Notes: generated from the sequence alone by a model not told the origin. A DNA stretch of 64,000 nucleotides from Paramecium sonneborni (GCA_905182985.1 CAJJDN010000037.1:369500-433499); one strand, 5' to 3'. Shown: positions 48,864-60,670, numbered from the stretch's first letter. Program-made: numbers and translations.

Positions 48864-50079
48864 TCAAAAAAATGAACTATCTAATACATATGATAACTAA
48901 ACTATTTATGATATTTTATTACTATAAATATTATGACATATTCCTTTTCTTTAAATCTTTTAAATACAATTCATGTTGTCTAATATGGTTACCTGTCTAA
49001 AAATTTGGGTTATTTATTTAACAAATCTATTCTAATGCTTTATCAAATTGCTCCTAATATTTTATATCATCTTTTATGTATGTAATACGTTAATATCTAC
49101 TCTTATTTAATTCATTTAATTTCTATTTCTATTCTTCAGTTAACTTTATACTATCATCCGCTATTTTTGATTTACTTTACTTTGTTTCTGTTGGCTTTTC
49201 TTCTTCTTTAAATTTCTTTAAATCTTTTCCTATTGACTATTTTGATATTCTATTGTTTTCAACCTTTTCTGGATTCTCTTTAACTTTAAATATTAGCTTT
49301 CCATGAAAATCAAATGGGTATGCTTGAATCATCACTATAGTATCCCAAATAGAATCAATCTTTCGCTTTTCAAACAACTACATTGCTGCTAATTAAGACA
49401 TTATTTATTCTCCACCATTCTTGAATTTAACTAATATAAAGTCCTTCTAAATTCCAATATTCTAAACATATTTTTTTATGCCTTATTATATCTCTGCACT
49501 CTTTTAATCAAATTCTAAATTATTGAAATCCTTATTTTCTCTTTTCTCTGTTGCTATTCTTAATTCTATATCATATTCTGTTCTTCTTTTTACTAAAAAT
49601 TGACCAAGTTCTTATAAATTAGTTAATAAATGTCGGTCTCTGATGATTCTAAGACCTTTATCTTTGTCATGATAAATTAATACGCAAGGCTCTCTTTAAT
49701 AGAAGAATAAAGTATCCATCACTCTCAAATTTAAAGTTTTTCCATTTTTGGTTGGTTGCATCATTTTAATTGAGAGACCTAAAAAGTCAATAGGGTCTCT
49801 AATTTAAGGCAACAATTATTATCCTCCATCTTTTTTCATGAATTTTACATGAGTCTATTCATCAGGTAGGTATCTTTCACTCGGTTAATCATAGAAATCA
49901 TCATAAACTAAATCTTTCTTTAATTGATTGTCAGTCATAAGTTGATGGTGGCATATTGAACAATCACAATTAAATTTGGAATGAATGTGATAATTTTTAT
50001 TAATCTTCTCTTCTCGATCAGCGTAAAGAGAAAGAATCTGTTACATAAGTTCTTAATCTGAATCATTATTATTAATCAT
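48864..50079 (-). CDS. hypothetical protein
   Basis: 397 residues with a single 22-nt intron near the 3' end that brings in a TGA at 48864-48866. Without that intron the frame would overlap the next gene by four bases. The N-terminus contains HSKFNCDCSICHHQ, a possible metal-binding Cys/His cluster. The central part looks globular, with short beta-like stretches (VMDTLFFYQREPCVLIYHDK). The C-terminus is a charged coil. No family is recognised. The first ATG (50079) leaves only 4 bases to the start of the divergent Hsp70-like gene; an internal ATG at 50046 is an alternative start. Confidence 0.7.
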
Positions 50080-50083
50080 ATTA

Positions 50084-51821
50084 ATGTAAGAAGAAAATTA
50101 AGGTTATGGAGTAGATTTAGGTGGTAGATATACACTAATTGCCAAATGCAATCTATTTTCAGCTGATGTTGTACTAAATGAAGGTTAAAGAGAAACAGAA
50201 AATGTCATTGTTTTTTCGGCTAATGAAAGACTCTTTGGAAATATGGCTGCACATTCCTATCGATCTCACATTCTAAATTCAGTTAGAGGTTTCCAAAAAA
50301 CCCATATATTTTAATATAAAGGGAGATAATATTAATTGGAGCCTGAATAGTAGATAGGAGCTTTTCTTAGAAAATTATTAAGGAATTACAATAGAACAAT
50401 AGTTATCTCTTATCCAGATTTTTACACTCAATTTGATTTGATCAGACTATGGAGAGCAATTTAAATAAGCAAAATTCCAGTTTTGGCAGCCATTCCAGAA
50501 AATATGGCAATAAGCGCATATGTTAATTATTGTCAAAATAATGTTCTACAAAAAGAAATGATGATAATTGATTTTGGTCATTCAAAATTTACAGCATTTT
50601 TATTATCTTAAGAATAGGTGCTATGTGAAGTGTTTGATAGAAATTTAGGAACATTCTAAATGGATTATTATCTTGCTGAATGGATTATAAGTCAAGCAAA
50701 GATCAACATAGATAAGAAGAGCAAATATTATTTGAGATTATTGGATACTTGTGAAAATATTAGGAGAAGGCTAAGTGCGAATAAGGAAACTTATATTGAT
50801 ATTGAATAATTAATACCAGATGTTGATTTTACATACAATTTAACAAGGTAAGAAAATATTATAATTTTTAGGGAAAAATATGAAGCAATCATATAACCAA
50901 TTTTAGAATCACTTTCAAATTTATTATTTAATCTCCATCATTAAACACAAAATTTCAAATTTAATTTAATAGTTACATTGGGAGGAGGTTCTAGAATTCC
51001 AGTTATACAATAAAGCATTAAAGCTATATTTGAAGGGAAATAAATCTAAAGTACCATACATGCAACGGAAGCGATTTGTCAAGGATGTGCTGTTTCATGT
51101 ACATTAATAACTTAGAGAAAGGAATAGTAATAAAAAAAATTGAACCCCACAAAACATTATTTAAATATATATGAATAGTATCCTGTATTTATAGGAATAA
51201 GTAGCCAAGATGGGAAAAATAAATTAACAGAGTAATAATTCTAATAAAAATTGCTTTAAAATAAAACAAGCTTAAGAGAATATTTTGTTCTTAATGGTGA
51301 ATGTATAAAATTTACTCATTGTTTAACAAAATCTTTGGATAAGTTTAAATCTTATGGAATAACTATATTTTATGATCCACCTCCTATTGGTTATGAAGCA
51401 TTGATTAAATCTTTTCAAATTAGTAACCCAGAATTAATTATGTTTTACTATGATGATTTTGGAGTGATTTAAATGTCTAAAGATAATTATATTGCAATTC
51501 CAATTTAAGATCAGAGAATAGGACTTATTGAGATGATGTAACTTGAAGATTAATTAGAACTTGATGATAATAATGTTTAAATAGTAAAACATTAATTTTT
51601 AATCTTTTTAGATTCATGAATTAAGATATTAGAGTGAAAGAAGAATAAATGAAGTCAAATAATAGTATAAGACTTAAAATTTAAATGTTCCATAAAGAAT
51701 AAAAATCGGTGAATTGATAGAAGAATATGAATAAAGAATTTCAGATTAGAGTTTATCAGTCAAAGACATTTAAGATATAATGAATGAATTTGAATAATAG
51801 TATTAAAATATTATTGCTTGA
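50084..51821 (+). CDS. Hsp70/Hsp110-superfamily protein, divergent
   Basis: Introns of 24 and 28 nt leave 561 residues. The actin-like ATPase fold is recognisable: phosphate loop YGVDLGGRYT, second phosphate loop IIDFGHSKFTAFLL, and the adenosine motif VTLGGGSRIPVIQ. The gap between domains and the short C-terminal part with helices resembles Hsp110/Grp170 relatives more than canonical Hsp70. The canonical EEVD tail is absent. GIDLGT is altered to GVDLGG and the family linker DLLLLDV is not visible. Hsp110 proteins are nucleotide-exchange factors for Hsp70. Whether this one hydrolyses ATP is unclear. Confidence 0.85.
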
Positions 51822-52539
51822 AAGTAATATATATTTAGTGAAGAGAATATTTAAATGTATAGATTTTAAAAATGTTTTTTGGACTAAAATAGTCTTAAAG
51901 AGTGCGACAGATAAATAATTATTTCTGAAATTGGTATGTGAATTGATTCAAGATTCACCAAATATTAGAGAAGACCAAGGACTTTTAAAGGTACAGATCT
52001 TTATAATATAAATTTGATTTTAAAATTGGTAAATGTTGATTCTTTAAGTATAATTTATATTTGTGTGTTTGTGGTTTTTGATGGACATAAAATTGTAATT
52101 AAATATAAATACTGTTCTTCTTATGTTTCAGAATTGTATGAAAAAAAGATTACTGTGTTGGAACTAGTAATGTTGATGGCTAATTTTAATAGGTAGGGTT
52201 ATACTAAAAAAAAGTTTATGAAATTGAAGGTTAGATTCATACAGTTAAGTTTATTCAATACAATAAATAATATTTGACAAATAAATTTACAAACTTTAAA
52301 ATTTCTTCATAAAAAAATTGAAGTAGCTGATCATTTATCCAATTGTGAACTTAATCACATATTAAGGATCAAATATTTGATTTTTTGGTGAATGATATTG
52401 AATCTCTATAATACATTTTAAATAGTAAGAATGTTTGACTAAATTTATCAATATATTTAAAAAGAAAAAAGTTTTCTCGATTGAAATTGAAGTTGGAACA
52501 ACAATACTAAATATTGGATTAAAGAGAACAAAATTTTGA
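51822..52539 (+). other. region with decayed coding traces
   Basis: No intact gene. Around 52060-52170 a plus-strand frame contains VFVVFDGHK, reminiscent of the VFDGHGG metal-binding motif of PP2C phosphatases. Near 51957-51995 another frame reads PNIREDQG. These may be remnants of a PP2C gene or chance. The part nearest 52540 may hold lost N-terminal exons of the adaptin pseudogene. Confidence 0.3.
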
Positions 52540-54463
52540 ATATTAATTAATTCTTCAGAAAATGATGCTGAGTTTAGAATAATTGTAGAAATTATTAGAA
52601 AAAGAATCAAATGCATGGTTTTGGCTAATTTAATTTAATCTATGGGAGAAATTGAAGTTGTTAATAGTAAATAATTTATTGTGCTCAATCCAAAAATAAT
52701 TTAAAAATTGTTATTAGCTGTTGATGAATGTATAGAATGGGGATTAATCTTTATTCTAGATTATTTGGCTACATATGATCCAGTTGATTCTAAATAAGCT
52801 GAAATTATTATTGAAAGGACTTTGCCAAGATTGAGTCATATTAATCCTACTGTAACATTTTGTATTGTTAAACTTATTCTTAAATATTTAGATTTTCTTG
52901 ATAATGGAGATTTAGTTAAAAATTTTTGCAAAAAGATTTCACCTTCACTTATATCTTTAGTATCTTGGAATTAACCTGAAATTTAGTATACTATTCTTAG
53001 AAACATATCATTAATTTTGTAGAAAATTCCTATTCTATTTGAAAATGAATTCAATGTCTTTTTTGTTCTTTCAATTAACCTTACTACATTAAATATGAAA
53101 AGTTAGATATTATCGTAAGAATTTGTGATTCTAAAAATTTTCCTTAAGTTCTCAATGAAGTAATGATCTATATAAATGAAGCAGATCCTAATTTTGTCAG
53201 AAAAACTATTAAATCTATTGGTAAAATTGCTATTATATATGATAAAGCACTTTCAGAGTAAAAATTACTTAATTCGTTAGAGCTATTTCAATTAGTAGAA
53301 TTTGCAAAAAATGTTTAATAGGCTACTGAACCTGTGCAAGAATTATTCATTCAAATGTAAATTTTATATAGAAAAAATCGAAATTCTTATTAAATTAATG
53401 ATAGTCTAAAATTCTTATTAAATTAATGATAGTCTAAAAATAATATTCAATATTCTTGATTATGCTAATGAACCAGAAGCAAAGGTATTTTATTTCTCAC
53501 TATCATTCTTAGAGTGCATGTTAATTGAAGATAGATTAGTCTAACTTTAACTTTTAACATCAGGAGTTAAACTTTATATTAAATATCCCTCATTATGTTC
53601 TGCACTTATTTAATAACTCATTAACTCAGCTAAAGATTCTTTTAATCCTGATGTTAGAGATAGAACTTATATATATTGGAGATTATTGTCCACTGATCCA
53701 GAAGCAGTTAGAAATTTAGTTTTTTATTCTATGACAGATTCATCATAATTTTAAAAGGATATACGATTATGGGAGACCAAGGATTTAATTGTAGCTTTAG
53801 AATACATGTGCAGTATAAGCAATTTATTTCATAAGCTACCAAATTAACTCTACAAAAATATTAAAGTTAGAAACAAGTACAATTATCTTTTATTTAAGTC
53901 ATTAATAGGAAACTAAATTATATAAGGTAGAAGATTAATCAGATTTACTTTAAAAAGAATATTAACATGAATAAAATATTAAAAAAGATGATCAAAATTA
54001 ACCATAATAAAAAACATAAGATATTGATCTATTAAGTTTTGAAGATTCTGTTTTTAATTAAAACAATAATAAAAGTAATATCAATAACAGGTTAGATGTT
54101 TATGATTTAATTTGAATATCAAAATATCACAATAATTAAATACATTATTATTTTTTAGTTTTGATTAGGATAACCAATTAATTTTTTCATTAGCTCAATC
54201 AATCTCTAATAAATAGAATTAGAACACTTTATTCGATTTATCTATTCTTTGTTATTAGATTGGAATATGAAATTTTTGGATGTTCAAATGCATTACTTCT
54301 TAAAATTCTTTAATATTGATTTCATTATTTAATTTGTTATTCTAATTACGAATAAATTACTGAAGTTATTTTCTCTATGAAACCTACTATTGCTTCTAGA
54401 ATTGAAAAATACATAAAGTTAATTAGTTCAAAAACTAAAACCATAGATTAATTAATTTTTTGA
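52540..54463 (+). pseudogene. beta-adaptin (AP complex large subunit) pseudogene
   Basis: Strong similarity to beta-adaptins runs in order: [110 protein letters not shown] hinge with a clathrin-box-like DIDLLSF follows, then fragments of the ear domain. The first 150 or so residues of the trunk are not found upstream and a TGA stands at 52537. One base is missing near 53078, where the frame of the conserved YIKYEKLD segment changes. A 28-base tandem duplication at 53381-53436 shifts the frame again. The ear region is also broken by a TGA at 54113. Intact homologues bind clathrin and cargo on Golgi or plasma membrane vesicles. It is most simply a decaying duplicate; assembly error is less likely given several independent lesions. 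Confidence 0.75.
53381..53436 (+). repeat. 28-bp exact tandem duplication
   Basis: Two perfect adjacent copies (53381-53408 and 53409-53436). With one copy removed, the beta-adaptin frame reads through, so the duplication is a recent frameshifting lesion or an assembly slip. Confidence 0.95.
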
Positions 54464-54912
54464 TTTAAAATTAATATCAAATTTTTTTTTTATTTAATCT
54501 ATTAATTTAAAATTTTTTATTCAATTATTATTATATAACAATTATTTATTAATCTCTTATCATTAATTATTTGAAAAGCTGAGATTTTTATATAGGTTTT
54601 ATTGATATAATCTTCATAAAGAATGATTAATTTAATAAAAAATTTATTTAAGCGGCTTTTTAACAATTTTAATTTAATATATTTTGAGATTAGCTTTCAA
54701 TCATAATATAGGAAAGTGAATAAAATACGTTATTAAATTATGAATAGAATATGGAATAATGATAAAAAAATGTTTGTTTTAAAGTTAATTAATAAGGAAA
54801 TGGTGAGTAAATTTAAGGATCAAAATTATATAGTTGGAGTTGTTTGTTTAAATAGTATATAGTATTATTCTTTATTCTTAAATTTAGAAAACATTTATTT
54901 AATTAATTATAT
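54464..54912. other. AT-rich intergenic region
   Basis: About 450 bases without convincing open frames. It separates the adaptin pseudogene from the next plus-strand gene. No RNA gene or repeat is seen. Confidence 0.5.
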
Positions 54913-55751
54913 ATGTCCTGTCAACGAATTACAGTAACTAAAAGAGGTGTTGAGTTATAAGAGTAATTAAAAGAGATTTTAAAGAAAAACTAGAAGATCC
55001 TAAGGTTAGAACATCAGCAAGGTGTATTTGATAAATAGTATTAAATAGATAACTCTGGAGATATATTAAAGAAATAGAATATTGGTAAGGAGTAATTTGG
55101 AGGATATATTGATCTTCTAGAATAAAGATTGAATTCACCAGAGAAAATAAAGGTGTTTTTGAATCAAAGATTTAACAACTAACCAAAATTTATTTAAAAG
55201 GAAGTTGAGAAAGTTAGTTAGAAAATATATAATTATGGAAATTCTTAATTTAGATCTCATCATTCTTTACCTTCTTTAGATTTTAGATAAATCTAACATT
55301 TAAAGACTAAATATAGTGATGGATTTTGGAATAGTTAGAATCTCTCGATGTCTGGAAATACGTGTAATTTATTTGAATTTGAGTAGTCTACAAGCCTAAA
55401 GACGAAGAAATCAAAACGAGGAAGGTCAATTATTTAATGTTTTAAGAAGCAAAAATAGAAAGAATGATCACAAAATATGATAAATTTAATGAAAAAGCAT
55501 AATTTATTCCTAGTTTCGAAAAAGGTAAATAGAAAAATGCAAATCTTGCAACTGAATTATTAAAAGCAATGGAAATAAAAGACACTGAAACAAGAGTCGA
55601 ATCTATTCAAGAAATAAATTAAAAGCATGCTTAAAATCTCGATTTATTAGAATATAACAGTTAAAGAAAAGAGAGATTCCATTAAAATATAACAGAATTG
55701 CATAATAAAAAATATAAACGATATTGGGATAATTTAAGAGTTGGAAAATGA
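54913..55751 (+). CDS. hypothetical protein
   Basis: An ATG at 54913 and a single 20-nt intron near 55357 give 272 residues to a TGA at 55749-55751. The N-terminal third is a coiled coil (KEILKKNQKILRLEHQQ). The middle is Ser- and Asn-rich. The C-terminal third is again helical and basic, ending RYWDNLRVGK. The intron is required to keep the frame. No domain is recognised. It ends 39 bases before the uL2 gene. Confidence 0.7.
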
Positions 55752-55790
55752 TTAATCATAAATATTAAAATTTAAAATATATTTTTAAAT

Positions 55791-56683
55791 ATGGGCAAGA
55801 GAATTCGAAGTAAGTTTTCTAACTTATATCATTATAGCATAAAGAAAGGGTAAATCAAACAGTGTTTTTAAAGCACATTAGAATTAAAGAGTTGGAAGTC
55901 CTTAATATAGACATCTTGATTATGCTGAAAGACATGGTTATGTAAGAGGTGTGATTTCTGAAATTATTCATGATCCAGGAAGAGGAGCTCCATTAGCTAA
56001 AGTAGAATTCAATGATCCTTATAAATACAAAAAATAGACCAAGCTTTTTATAGCTCCAGAAGGTGCTTATACTGGATAATATATTTATTGCGGTTCTAAG
56101 GGTATTCTTCTTTAATATAAGAATCATTAAATAGCCTAGTTAGCAACAGGAAATGTTTTACCAATAGGTTCAATTCCAGAAGGTACAGTTGTATGCAATT
56201 TGGAAGAGCATCCTGGAGATAAAGGTGCTTTAGGAAGAGCTACTGGATGTTATGCTACTATAATAGGTCATTCAGATGATGGAGCATAAACTAGAGTTAG
56301 ATTACCATCTGGTACAAGAAAAACATTAAGTTCTCTTTGCAGAGCAACAGTTGGTTTGATTTCTGGTGGAGGAAGAACTGAAAAACCTATACTTAAAGCT
56401 GGAAGACAGTTCCATAAATATAGAAGACTCAGAAAAGTATGGCCAAGAGTTAGAGGTGTTGCAATGAACCCAGTAGATCATCCACATGTAAATTTATTTA
56501 TTCATTTTTAAATAGGGTGGTGGTAATTAATAACATATTGGACATCCATCAACTTTATCAAGATATGCTCCACCAGGTTAAAAAGTAGGTCTTGTAGCTG
56601 CCAGAAGATCAGGACTTCTTAGAGGAGGTGCTCAACTTAAATAAATGGATGAAGATTTAGCTGCTTAATAAGCTAAAAAATGA
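55791..56683 (+). CDS. RPL8: 60S ribosomal protein L8 (uL2)
   Basis: Two 28-nt introns leave 278 residues. The start MGKRIRTQRKGK, the segment [49 protein letters not shown] and [15 protein letters not shown] are diagnostic of uL2. The second intron falls exactly between the histidine and glycine of the conserved HPHGGG loop near the peptidyl-transferase centre. A large-subunit core protein. This gene alone demonstrates the tiny introns and the TAA/TAG glutamine code. Confidence 0.99.
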
Positions 56684-56770
56684 TATTTTATTTATGTTTG
56701 TACAATATTCTAAACTTACAAATTTATTCTTAATTTTTTAGGTAAATAATAAATAATCAAATAAAAATTT

Positions 56771-57503
56771 ATGAATTAAAAGAAACTATAAGTCGAACAA
56801 AAGTCTCCTCGGCTCTTGATATTTCCAAAATAATAATAGAATTAAGTTAACAGTAGAGCAGCCATGAATTATTTTACAGAAAAGAAAAAAGAACATTAAT
56901 AAATAAGTTTGAACAAATAGGTTTTACCTCCTGAATTCTATATATCTTTATTGTCTTTAGAGCCAAAATAATCTTAATTACATAACCCAAACATTGAGTT
57001 GATACGAACTTTAATTGATAGCTATCTTATTATTATTGAATAACTTCAAGGATAAGATGGATTGATGATTTATTTTAAGGATAAAATTAATAGTTTATTA
57101 GAACAACCCTAAGTCAGACAGTGTATTTAAAACAGTGATAACATTTAATTATAATAAATGTTAGAAAAAAGTTAATAATCTTATTGCAAATAAACAAATG
57201 TCGAAGAAATGGAAGCATATATGAATATTAATTAACCTAAAGTCAGAAACTCATTAGCTACTTATTTAACCATGCATGATAGATTAGAAAAAGAATATGA
57301 CAAAGCTTAGCAAATCTTACAAGATTATGATGATCATGTTGCCCAGTTTGATGAAATGATGCAAAAGGATCTTGATAATTAAAAGAATGCATTAGAAGAT
57401 AGATTAAAAAAAAGAAGTAATTTCTATTAATTAAATTAAAATAGATGATATTAAAAAAAGGTATTCTGGTCATGAATAGAGACCAAATCCTAATGACTAT
57501 TGA
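56771..57503 (+). CDS. hypothetical helical protein
   Basis: 234 residues with one 28-nt intron near the 3' end and a TGA at 57501-57503. The protein is Gln-rich. A basic N-terminus (KSPRLLIFPK) precedes helical segments including IELIRTLIDSYLIIIEQLQG, and a coiled coil (EKEYDKAQQILQDYDDHVAQ) lies at residues 175-215. The last exon is basic. No domain is recognised. Confidence 0.7.
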
Positions 57504-58034
57504 TAATTTGTATGGCATAATGTTTATTTGCAATTATTATAATAGAATTACTAAACATTTAAATCATTATTAGTCAAAAATAAAATCTTCATTTCTTAAT
57601 GTACATAAATGAGATTCTATAATCAACTTTAACCTTATTCATATTATAATATTTTAATTATAACATACCCAATTAAAAGAACAGTTTTTATATTCTTTTG
57701 TTATTCCAATTAAAGGGATTATAAATTTAATTTGATCAGATATATTGAAGATAGGGATTAAGCAAATATAATGATCCTTTTTAGTATGCTAAAATTAGAA
57801 AATTTATTAAGCTAGCATTTAAAACAATATTATTTTGCTATATTTTAAATAATAATTAATTATTTATTAATATTTTAATTTTACTTTTAGATTTTTATGA
57901 TCTAATTAAATGATTAAATTGGTAAATAAATCTTATGATTATGATTAGTAAAATAGATATATCTATTCTTTTAAGATATTTCTATATCAATCACTGAGGA
58001 TTTATACATTATAATAAACTAATAATTAACTTTC
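57504..58034 (+). other. intergenic region with one weak ORF (57609-57938)
   Basis: On the plus strand an ATG at 57609 opens 109 codons to a TGA at 57936-57938. The product is rich in Ile, Phe, Tyr and Gln with no recognised domain. It might be a real small gene or chance openness, and I have no further support. Otherwise only AT-rich sequence. Confidence 0.35.
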
Positions 58035-58292
58035 TCATCTATTTTTATCTTTGTGATTAGCTTTATCTTTCACAGAGATCATGTTTTTTGATCTAATTTG
58101 CATTTATTCTATTTCACTACTTAATAATTGTTATAGCATGTTTTCTATAGTAACTGATTCTCCTACATATTTGAGTCAAATCATATAATAAATTTAAAGC
58201 TAAATTTTTAAATCTAAAAATCTATTCTATTTGATTTCTCAATTATCCCTTAAACTCAAGTGTTCCTTCACTCTCTATTATTCCCTATCCAT
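58035..58292 (-). CDS. 70-residue hypothetical coiled-coil protein
   Basis: An ATG at 58292 with two introns of 23 and 22 nt gives a 70-residue product to a TGA at 58035-58037. Both introns have the genome's normal size and both are needed to join the coding-like segments (QIEQIFRFKNLALNLLYDL and MLQQLLSSEIEQMQIRSK), which argues against chance. The helical heptad pattern suggests a small subunit of a larger complex. The family is not recognised. It may be joined to the short ORF upstream at 58377-58562. Confidence 0.5.
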
Positions 58293-58376
58293 TTTATAAA
58301 AAGGTTTATATATATTTTATAAATTTTTTTTTTGAATAATTCTAATGTACTAATTTTTTATTAAAATCTAATATAT

Positions 58377-58562
58377 TCAAATTAACTTATTCTTTAAACT
58401 TAAATCCAACTTTTCTGTAAAATTATTTGCTACTAAATTTTCTACAATATAATTTTAATTGCTGCTAAAACTAACTAAAATTTATTCCTTATCAATAAAG
58501 TATACCTCTATTTTATTTACCATGTATTGTTTAAATACTTTTATTTGTAATAAATTCAGCAT
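58377..58562 (-). CDS. 61-residue hypothetical protein
   Basis: An intronless frame from an ATG at 58562 to a TGA at 58377-58379. The central part (KIEVYFIDKEQILVSFSSNQ) looks like a genuine beta-rich protein segment. It could be the 5' part of the gene at 58035-58292 on the same strand if an intron or a homopolymer error lies between them. No domain is recognised. Confidence 0.3.
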
Positions 58563-58631
58563 CTTGTTGTAAATGCAATTTATTGAGAAAATATTAAAGA
58601 TTTTTCAGAATTTAACTCTATATTTATATGA

Positions 58632-58712
58632 AAATATTCTAAATATTCTAAATATTCTAAATATTCTAAATATTCTAAATAGTCTAAATATTCTAAATAG
58701 TCTAAATATTCT
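58632..58712 (+). repeat. 9-bp tandem repeat, nine units
   Basis: Nine head-to-tail copies of AAATATTCT. Units six and eight carry a T-to-G change (AAATAGTCT). It lies about 95 bases upstream of the lectin-like gene start, so it sits in its promoter or 5' region. Confidence 0.95.
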
Positions 58713-58806
58713 GCATATTCTTTATTAATCGATTTTCCAAAAAAATATAGAGATGGTCTTTCTAGTCCTTATAAGTAATCCTATTTATTTAATAATTATA
58801 AATAAA

Positions 58807-59859
58807 ATGAATTTTCGTTTTTTAATTCTTCTGATAACAATAGCTTTTGGTTATGACAGAGTGAAAGCTGAGCAATAAATTGAGAAAAGTGTCACATTAG
58901 AGAATGATAAATTAATTTAAGATATCACATTTTCAGAACCATTTTTGGAAACACCTGTTATTTATATCACTTTAACTAAATTATCGATGGAAGGTTAAAA
59001 ATATGGATTTGAAATTGATGTAGCTGAAGTAAATTAAAAAGGGTTTAAAATAATATATAAAAAATATATTGAAAACCCAATCACACTTTAAATTTAATGG
59101 TTAGCAATATTTGATCCAAGAGTTGAAGTGGCATATTATACATCTTTCAAATAGTAATTGATTGTTCCAGTATATGAGGATAATTTTGCATATTCAATTA
59201 TTGGTGTTTAAGGAAGTTCTAATTAAGTTGGAATTTAAGTAGAAAAAATTGATAATGGAAATGCTTATTTGTAAGTAACAAATTCTGTTAAGATGATAAA
59301 ATTATGTATAATATCTGGATCAAAACATGCTTTATATCCTAAATTTATCCCATTTTCTGTATCTAATAATCATCCTTGGATGAAAGAACAGAAAGGTAAA
59401 GCATTTATTAGTTTTTCATATGATCTGAATGTTGATAATCCAATATTGATTGGTGGTATTACTGAATTTTTATTTAAGAATTCATCAATAAAAATATAAT
59501 TACAAAATTTAAAATACGATGATAAAGTATTAGCAGAAATTGGAACCTGTAATTTAATTATTTGATATTTAGGGAATGATGCATAATTAATTTAAGCATA
59601 AGTTTCAATATTGGCTTATATTATTGATGAAGATTTGATTTTATCAGACAAAAATTGTGTTGAATTATTTGAACAATGTTATTTTTAAGGATAAACAATT
59701 AAAATTTGTAAAGAAGGAGATGGTTAAAATTTGGCAACAGAATTTAAATTTAAAAGTTTTATTGTTCCTAGATTTAAATAATTTGAACTTGTTCTCAATA
59801 AAGATGTCCAATAATTAATGGGAATAGAATCCTGTATTGATGAAATTATATTGAAATGA
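58807..59859 (+). CDS. secreted H-type lectin-like protein with crystallin-like tail
   Basis: One 24-nt intron leaves 342 residues. A signal peptide (MNFRFLILLITIAFG) precedes an H-type lectin-like domain: ITFSEPFLETPVIYITLTKL, then GFEIDVAEVNQKGFKI and LQIQWLAIFDP, the sandwich pattern of discoidin-II C-terminal or snail agglutinin domains. A Ser/Asn-rich middle follows. The last 75 residues (CVELFEQCYFQGQTIKIC, then SFIVPRFKQFELVL, then CIDEIIL) have the Greek-key look of beta/gamma-crystallin domains. It probably binds sugars outside the cell or on the surface coat, which is inference. The stop is 3 bases from the stop of the convergent gene. Confidence 0.75.
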
Positions 59860-59862
59860 AAA

Positions 59863-60670
59863 TCAATTTTATTCTTAATTATTCTTTTTATTTACAAACT
59901 AATTATCTTCTTCTTCTTCTTCATCATCATCATCATCTACATCTTCATAATCTTCATCATTGTCTTCTATTTCTTCATCTTCTTTTTATTCCTTTTTCTT
60001 TATAATTATATTTCCATCTTAATCTATATTATCAGCTGTAATCATCTCATCCATAAATTCATCTCCTTCTTCTTCCATCTCTACATTTGCTGTTGCTAAT
60101 TCTGTAAATATATCATTTATTTTAATTTAAGTTTCCTTTGATAGTTTACTTAGATCAAAATATATCTTTTTTATAATCTATTCATACCTAATATTCACCT
60201 TTTCCTAGATTTACTATTTCAGCAGGATTTTATTATTGAACTAATTCTATTAAGGCTTCTTGTTCTTCTTCTAATTCCATTTCTTCTTCTTCTTATGACC
60301 CTAAAAAACACATAAATTAATCCCCTTATTAACCATGTGACACCAAAGTTTCATAATTAAACATAAAAGACTTTCCTTTTATATTTGAAACTAAAGATCC
60401 ATTTCCTTCAATTTTTTCATTTTATTTTTCTTATTAAATTTATTCATTTGTTAATGATGATTCATTATTTTATAACAAACTATACCAACATAATCTCTCA
60501 TTTGTTATGAGTAAATTTCCAGAATTTTGTAGGAATTCAATTTCCTTACCATTTTAACCAATTAATTTCACTTTTACATCTTCAAATAAATGAAACTGAT
60601 CTTCTGATAACATAGGTTAAAAAGGATACTAAATTTCATTTTGAACTTCTTAATTGTTATTCTAATCCAT
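59863..60670 (-). CDS. pICln-like (methylosome/Sm assembly chaperone)
   Basis: One 22-nt intron leaves 261 residues. The PH-like N-terminal half shows GNLLITNERLCWYSLL, matching the G.LYI...L.W pattern of pICln, then an acidic loop, FMFNYETLVSHG and an acidic helical block. The C-terminal half has LSKLSKETQIKINDIF and a very acidic tail of Asp/Glu runs, as in pICln. The family delivers Sm proteins to the PRMT5 methylosome for snRNP assembly. Assignment is by architecture and short motifs. The start MDQNNQ is the only suitable ATG. Confidence 0.7.

Noticed and set aside
48838..48866. Second ATGA overlap between minus-strand genes
   Set aside because: A 22-nt intron brings in an earlier TGA at 48864-48866, so no overlap is needed.
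58638..58857. Open frame through the 9-bp repeat into the lectin gene
   Set aside because: It has no ATG and overlaps the signal-peptide-coding start of the lectin-like gene in another frame. It is a by-product of a repeat whose length is a multiple of three.
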